From positions 1,632,590 to 1,696,589 of the forward strand of contig VZQC01004541.1 in assembly GCA_009823505.1 (NCBI GenBank): 64,000 nt of DNA, given 5' to 3'. Made by a program: the position numbers and the translations under genes. Under the pieces are notes generated by a model that worked only from the letters and a program-made list of their open reading frames with translations, was not told the DNA's origin and did no database searches. Shown here piece after piece: positions 58,255 through 64,000 of this stretch. Positions within the stretch are counted from its first letter, which is position 1, and the number at the start of each line of letters is the position of its first letter. This DNA is from Rhizomys pruinosus. Its lineage: Eukaryota; Chordata; Mammalia; Rodentia; Spalacidae.

Positions 58255-58647
58255 AGAAACCAGGCTGAGATTGAGTTGGATGCTCTCTCCCCCCTGGCTG
58301 AGTTTTATAATGGCAGAAGGCACTACACAGACTGCTGGGAAAGAACTTTGCCAACAGTCCTACTTGGCTGTGAACTTCCTGTTACACCAACAAAATACCT
58401 GGTAAAATGTTACGACTGGTGTGATGATGGCACACTATTGTTTGTATACAATAACCATACAACAGCCTTGCAGTTGGATTTAAGGCCTAGTCCACAGGAG
58501 GTAATGCACATCTGGTACTGTAAGCCATGGAAACATTGTGGCCGGGAAATCATAGGTTTCAGTAGGGAGGATGCTGCTATTGTTTTATTAAACGGATGCC
58601 ATATGCCTGTCAAATTACCTTCTAAATACTTGTGTTTATGTCCATAG
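58255..58647 (+). other. Anonymous 130-codon open frame, possible retroelement fragment
   Basis: The frame is open from 58255 with no ATG near its start (the first near-start codon is TTG at 58276) and ends at TAG 58645. It is rich in Cys and Trp (KCYDWCDD, HIWYCKPWKHCG, YLCLCP) and does not come from SINE or LTR sequence. No splice acceptor in the right phase is obvious. I do not recognise the family. It may be a degraded retroviral or cellular exon. Confidence 0.35.
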
Positions 58648-58649
58648 AT

Positions 58650-59045
58650 TACTGCCACTGTCTGTCCCAAGCTTGGGCTTTTTGGAATGGGAGGTATGCT
58701 ATATAACGACTCCTAACAGGACAAACTCCTAAAGGACATGGCATAATGACTTTATACTTAGTCATAGGTGAAAAACAATAATCAAACATCTATATCACCC
58801 CTTCCTATACTCAGGAAACATTATGGAAGTGTAGGTGAAAAGAATTTATGAGCTAGAGAAAGAGGTGGAGTGTGTATAGCAATTTCTCTGAGTAGAGACT
58901 TCCTCTCCTCATACAGGGCTCAGGAAGTTCAGACTCAGAAGACTCACAAGGCCCAAGGTTGTACTATCATTAACAGTTGCTACAGAGAAGAAACTTCCCA
59001 ATAGGCAGAGATGTCTGCGAGCCATTCAGGGGAATCATTGATGCG
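58650..59045. other. Unannotated stretch
   Basis: It continues past the orphan frame without recognised repeats. Confidence 0.35.
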
Positions 59046-59047
59046 AT

Positions 59048-59400
59048 AAGTTAGTTACTTTGTGTTCCTGTGATGAAACACCAAAACCAACAGCAAGTTA
59101 TAGAAAAAAAGAGTTTATTTTGGTTCCAGAGGGATCAGAATTCATCATGGCCGGAGGCAAGGCAGCAGGAGCAGGATGGAGATCACATCTGTGATCACAG
59201 ACATCAAGCAAAGAGCAAGATCAGGAAGTGGGGCAAGGTATGAACACTTAAGTCCAGCCCCCAAAGCCATGCTTCGTCCAGCATGGCAATGCCTCGTAGA
59301 GATTTCATGGCCTCACCAAACAGCGCCATCTACTGGTGACCAAGTGTTCAAATGCCTGAGCCGTGGGGAACTTTTTTCATTCTGATACATTTAGCTTCTA
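59048..59400 (-). mobile_element. ORR1-like LTR, minus strand
   Basis: Backward it gives CATTTGAACACTTGGTCACC and GATGGCGCTGTTTGG, then AATAAACTC, matching the ORR1 group. Confidence 0.78.
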
Positions 59401-60040
59401 TGAGGTCAAAATCCATGATGGGTTGAGCTTTGGGGTGGTGCAGCTCTTTTGGGGGTCTTCCATGCTCCTTATAGGCAATTCCTCATTCATGTTCTACAAG
59501 TAGCCCAATAAATTCACTGGTTCACCAAGCTGGACTTTGGTGGAATTGTGACTTTGGTGAATATGTTTGTTCACATCTTCCCAGGAAAAGTTAACATAAC
59601 ATTTGGGGATGATTAAATCACGTGACTTCCCATATTAATCGCCTCAGAAAGGCAACTCTCAGTGGACCCAAGTTATGTGGAATCTAAAATATGGAATTAG
59701 GAAGTTAAGACTGCTTCTTGCTCTTGCAGAGGATCTGAGTTGGTAGTTTACAACTCCAGCTCTAGAGGATCCAGCATCGTCTTATGGCCCTTGACGGTAC
59801 TGCACTGATAGTATACACACACATACACATACACACATATGCACACAACACACATATGCCCATAACTGAAAAATGAAATTAGAAGCAGAGTAGGATGACT
59901 ATTCCCCGATGGGTGAAATGGTGGAAGAGAAGAGTGAACTGTTGGGAAAAGAACACAAACTTTGAGCTGGGCAGGAGGGAATGCACTTGCTGCACAGCAG
60001 GGTGACCACAGTCAAGAACAACACTTGGCGTATTTCAATC
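59400..60040. other. Mostly unannotated
   Basis: It contains a diverged B3-like block (59690-59880) with a CA-rich microsatellite at 59814-59857. Confidence 0.5.
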
Positions 60041-60042
60041 AC

Positions 60043-60522
60043 AGAGCGTGGTGATTAATCCTGGTTGTTTTCTTGGTTGGACCTGGAATCAACTAAGAGA
60101 CAAACCTCTGAACAGGGGGGATGGCATTTCCAGGGGGGATTGAGTGAACGGGGCGCACTCCCAGAGCTGGCAGCACCTTCTAGTCATCGCCCAGATATGA
60201 GGTCTAGTGAAAACCAGTGCTGCTTTGCCTGCCTTTGCTTCTTGCTGGTGATTCCACATAATGCAGCTTCTGCAGCCTTCCTGAATGTGAACTAAAGACC
60301 AGCAGCTCTCCACGACTCCTCTAAGCTTTCCCCATGAGATTTGGACTGCTGAAGTACCTAGTCCTGTGGCCTTTGAAGCTACTGTGTTCTGAGCCACTCC
60401 TCTGTAGAGCTGGATATTATGGGATCCACCAGCCCTTCTGTGCTGGCTCATCTAATAAACCCCTTTTCATAATATGCATTCATTCTATTCATTTCTTCTA
60501 GAAAACCCTGACCAAGGCACTG
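60043..60522 (+). mobile_element. ERVL-type solo LTR
   Basis: It starts near the GGTTGGACCTGGAATCAACT segment, has AATAAACCCC at 60454 and ends GAAAACCCTGACCAAGGCAC, the layout of ERVL LTRs. Confidence 0.65.
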
Positions 60523-60794
60523 AGAAAGCCTGGTTTCCCACCTCCCTGCCTTTTAGTTTGAGGTACAGAAGACCACTGAGCCCCACAGATCCTGATGCCA
60601 TCATGTGGTGCATCACCAAGTGTGGACTAAGCTGCTAAAGGTAAGGAGGGAACGAAGGTTCCTGTCTGCCCATCACATTCACCCTTTGTGCAAGTGCCAC
60701 GGAAGAGATCAGAGGACAACTCAGGTGAGTTGATTCTCTCCTACGATGTGGGTCTGGGCGTTCCAACCCTCATGTTATGCTTAGAGAAAAGGAC

Positions 60795-62290
60795 CTTTGT
60801 AATTGGTGATTTCACCAGCACAGACCACCCAGACACAAGGCCAACAGAAAGTCTTTATTCAGCTGACGACTACACAACAGACCCCTTGTCCAGGGTGTGG
60901 AGCACCAAGTCACAGTTGGGAGGTGTTTATATAGGGGAAAAAAAACATATCCAGGGGTGGAAAGTTGAAGTTCTCAAGCTTAGGGTTGGTAAGCCACTCT
61001 AAGAATTCCTATTCTCTAAAAGCAAGCCAAGCATAGAGTACAGAAGCCATACAGAATGAGTTAGATTTTAAGCAACAAGGTACATGCTGACTTGTTCTCA
61101 GAACTCCTGCCTCAGTTCAATTGAATTAAACTTTTCTTTTATTCCCATACTTTGAGTTAAGGTTTAACTGCTGGGCTCCGCTGAGGCTCATAATATGGCA
61201 TGGCTCTGGGCAATCTTGATGTGCCTTATCACATTCTCTACTTGTTCTAAGGGCATGAGTCAAATCTTAGATGCTTATTGGGGCAGAGGATTATATACTG
61301 ATTATTTTATTTTATTTTTATTTATTTATTTATTTTTTTAGTCTTTTCGAGACAGGGTCTCCCTGTAGTCCCAGCAGTCCTGGAACCCACTCTGTAGATC
61401 AGGCTGGCCTTGAACTCACAAAGATCTGCCTGCCTCTGCCTCCCAAGTGCTAGGATTAAAGGCGTGCACCACCACACCCGGCTATATACTGATTATTTTA
61501 ATCTTTGGTTATACGTTCCCTTTGGGTGTTTAAAATCATACTGTTTGCCCAGATTAACCAAGTTTTGTTTTTCTCAAGGTCAATTGAGGATCTGATCCTG
61601 AGGGGTCAGTTGGGTTTTGGGGGAAGCCCGCAGCTCTGGTACCAGTTCCATCTATTCCAGGATAGGTCTGAGGCTCTGTGTTGACCTTCCTGGTTTATAG
61701 ACTGGACACTGGCTTGAGTCCCTCTGGCAGGGTCTCCTGACTTCTGACTAAAATTTCCATATCAGGTCTCATTTAACCATTATTACAGGCACCATGACAA
61801 AAGGAGGTTGTTGTACAAAACTGAGATGGTGTTAACACAATTGGATAAAGTACTTCTGTGTCAATGGACTAGGAACCTAGTAAAAGCTAACTCTATAAAC
61901 CAGAACTCTTAAATAGGGTAATTACAAGTTACAGGGTATAAGGAAAGTCCAATTAGTCCCTTTTTCCTAGTTCAAAGAGAGTGGCTGGAGTAACCCTCCT
62001 CTCCTGTCTACGAAGTTTCTGGGTTCCCTGGTGGTAGAAAGTTTTGATCTGTCCTCCGGTTAGAATGCTGGCTCCCTTGATGCTCTGGACTGGAATCTGA
62101 TTTCTCATCAGACAGTCATCGGGGGTCACTGGCATCCCGTGTAAAAAAAAAATAAGCATACCCCTGCCCCCAAACTAACACTGGAGTGGGAGGATGTCAT
62201 TTTTCTGTCAAGGGATCCTTCCAGGGAGCCCTCCACAAAGGGCAGCCTAATCCCAGCGCTTCTCATTTGCAGAGAAACCATGTGGAAAGG
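60795..62290 (-). repeat. Possible ERV/LTR-derived block, minus, with a B1 inside
   Basis: AGTCTTTATTCAGCTG at 60848 reads as a polyadenylation signal on the minus strand. The sequence continues as one block across a B1. Family and borders are uncertain. Confidence 0.35.
61310..61482 (-). repeat. B1 SINE with 18-bp target duplication
   Basis: TATATACTGATTATTTTA at 61292-61309 and 61483-61500 flanks the reverse B1 and its T-rich tail. Confidence 0.95.
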
Positions 62291-62599
62291 GAATTTCCGT
62301 GGGGAAGGGCCATTTAACTTTATAATAACAGTGAGTGGAGAGAAAGGACTAAGATCATGTCCTCAGTACACCATCGTATCACATTTAGAAGGCTCAGGCA
62401 GGAGTATATAGTTTAGAGGAAATAACACAGACAGAAGCCATGTTCATTAAACTGTCAGAAAAAAGGACTGGCAGTTGACCTAACTGCCACTGTACCCATG
62501 GGAGTTCATGTACAGTTCAGCAGTGTCAGGTGGACAAACGACTGATGTCACTTGTTGAATTTAAGGCTGGTATGTGTCAGTCTCTCAAAACCATAAGAG

Positions 62600-62738
62600 C
62601 CCATGCCACGTCACTGTAGCCCCGGGGATAGGCAGAGGCAGGTGGATCTCTGTGAGTTCAAGGCCAACCTGGTCTACATAGTGAGCTCCAGGCCAGCTGG
62701 GACTAAAGGGAGACCCTGTCTGAAAAATACCAAAAAAA
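62600..62738 (+). repeat. B1 SINE, plus strand
   Basis: B1 with a damaged head (CCATGCCACGTCACTGTAGCCC) and complete body. Confidence 0.85.
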
Positions 62739-62739
62739 C

Positions 62740-63337
62740 ACTAAGTTTTGTTTTGCTCTGGTCTTCCGTCACTGCAGCCTCCCTGCCAGCCCTGGGCTTG
62801 GGCACTGAGTGCTGAGGGTGCGGCAGAAAAGCTGGTAGCCAGGGACAGAGACTGGATGGGTGAAGGGGCAGGAGCTGGCAGGCAGGAGAGAGAGAGCAGT
62901 GTGGGCACTGGGAGCCCACACCCCCTCCAGCTTCAGTGAGGCATGCAGTTTGCCAGGCAACTCACAACTCGTGCCAGCTTACCCCCACCCCCCATCAGCA
63001 GTCATCACAGGCTGCATGGAGCTGCAAGAGGTAGACATGGAAGAAGGGACACTGAGCTGACACGGGTGTCTGCGGTGTACACAGGTATCTGGGCTGCTCA
63101 TCAGATGGCTCAGGCAGCTCCCAGGCTGCCTGTAACAGGTGTGAGCCTGGGCCGGACAGCAGGAGGAGGCCTGTGCCAAGGCCAGGGACTCTGCCACCTT
63201 CAGGGGTCTGACTACTTCAGAAGATGTTTTAGGTTTTTAAGCCAAGCCCAGTGGCAAGGGAGGGGAAGAGACCACAACAGTTTAAGTTAACATCCCAAGA
63301 ACCCCCAGAACCCCAGAATTTTAGTTTTATATTTTCC
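62740..63337. other. GC-richer, repeat-poor region upstream of the candidate exon
   Basis: No repeat recognised. Several open frames exist on both strands but none is convincing. It may be an intron of the gene that ends near 63.7 kb. Confidence 0.4.
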
Positions 63338-63339
63338 AG

Positions 63340-63615
63340 AAACTTAAAGAGAAAAGTCAGTTTGAGCAGACCTATGGGGAGAAGCAGGGCCGGAAGAGCC
63401 GCTACCGAACACCAGTAAGGGCCGGGACGTCGACGATGAAGAGTGCCAGGCTCCGGAGAACCAGAAACACTGTTTTATACAGTGTAGCTGTCAGATGGTG
63501 TCTTTTTCAGAACTGTAAGAGTACTGTTGTACCTCGAGGACTCTGCTGCGCAGGGCAGCCCCTACCGCAGGTGGTCCTACTAAGTACAGTTTTCCTTGTG
63601 ACCCTCATTACTTAA
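63340..63615 (+). CDS. Candidate exon of an unrecognised gene
   Basis: A good acceptor (TTTTATATTTTCCAG, AG at 63338-63339) opens a phase-0 frame starting KLKEKSQFEQTYGEKQGRKS and continuing RYRTP. At CCA the sequence GTAAGG (63415) could be a donor, giving a 75-bp internal exon. If not spliced, the frame stays open for 91 codons to TAA at 63613, followed by a polyadenylation signal, as a last exon would. The charged, Lys/Arg/Gln-rich start looks like real protein, and the region has no SINEs. No domain is recognised. A processed pseudogene end or chance frame is possible. Confidence 0.4.
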   Translation, partial: KLKEKSQFEQTYGEKQGRKSRYRTPVRAGTSTMKSARLRRTRNTVLYSVAVRWCLFQNCKSTVVPRGLCCAGQPLPQVVLLSTVFLVTLIT

Positions 63616-63705
63616 CTGAGGCTCCAAAGGCTGGATTATTATTTGAGCTATGGGCTGACCTGTAGTTAGAAGCCCAGATACTTCAGCGATTGTGGACCCA
63701 AGTCC

Positions 63706-63711
63706 AATAAA
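63706..63711 (+). terminator. Polyadenylation signal AATAAA
   Basis: CCAATAAAACCCCCC lies about 90 bp after the stop of the candidate last exon in repeat-free DNA. A GT-rich stretch follows (CTGTGTGGCTACTGCC). Confidence 0.45.
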
Positions 63712-64000
63712 ACCCCCCTCCCTCTGACCTTGCCACACCTGTGTGGCTACTGCCTCCTGTGCCGGAGACCACGTTCTGGAGAAGCCTGCTGATCCCCAGC
63801 TCTGGCGGCAGACAGCACTGCCCTCAGCTACAGACGCTGCCCCAGGGCTTTCCCTGTGTAAAGCCCCTCGGCCCCTCCCCTCTGCTCTAGTGCAGGTGTT
63901 GTTAGACAGACGCAGGAGGGAAACGCCTGTGTCGGAGAGAAGGCAGTTTTTATTTTATTTTTTTCCCCTTTTCTTTGGGCCACCTGCCCAGCTGGCTCTG

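Overview
The window is nuclear DNA from a muroid rodent, most likely a cricetid (hamster, vole or deer-mouse type). The evidence is dense B1 SINEs, B2 SINEs with tRNA-like heads, B3-like SINEs, and LTRs of the ORR1/MaLR and ERVL type. Nothing in it is bacterial. The sequence is a draft assembly: it has two long N gaps (28349-29086, 53895-54737), two single-N joins (7716, 51676), and three large neighbouring duplications that look mainly like unmerged assembly copies.

The main gene is a plus-strand KRAB-C2H2 zinc-finger gene spread over about 19.5 kb. A CpG-rich promoter with CCAAT, YY1-like and GC boxes lies at about 2000-2400. It carries a first exon that ends in ATG directly before a GTGAGC donor (2194-2198). 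After about 15 kb of intron come a 127-bp KRAB-A exon (17243-17369), a 55-bp exon (17550-17604) and a zinc-finger exon (from 18628). The KRAB-A box keeps the residues expected for TRIM28/KAP1 binding. The 5' part of the zinc-finger exon is broken by stops, by a B1 insertion with a 10-bp target duplication, and by a one-base shift near 19435. Downstream, a 749-codon frame (19429-21678) still encodes 24 intact fingers plus two degenerate ones. The locus could make a KRAB-only protein of 89 residues, a rescued protein through a downstream acceptor, or nothing.

A degenerate ERVL-like provirus (about 11.4-17.15 kb, minus strand) lies in intron 1, antisense to the gene, and ends about 90 bp before the KRAB-A exon. 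RT-like and integrase-like signatures are visible. Other LTR elements include a short element with paired LTRs at 2795-4731, a MaLR with paired ORR1-like LTRs at 43646-45760, and several solo LTRs.

From 32544 to 36215 lies a minisatellite of about 74 copies of a 44-bp unit. It contains a 9-unit higher-order duplication and a solo LTR with a 5-bp target duplication. Smaller tandem arrays include a 51-bp repeat grown from an LTR end (26810-27011) and degenerate telomere-like DNA (25720-25880).

The last kilobase holds a candidate exon of an unrecognised second gene (63340 onward) with a polyadenylation signal at 63706. Most remaining sequence is SINEs or unannotated intergenic DNA. I found no convincing RNA gene, CRISPR array or novel multi-gene system.
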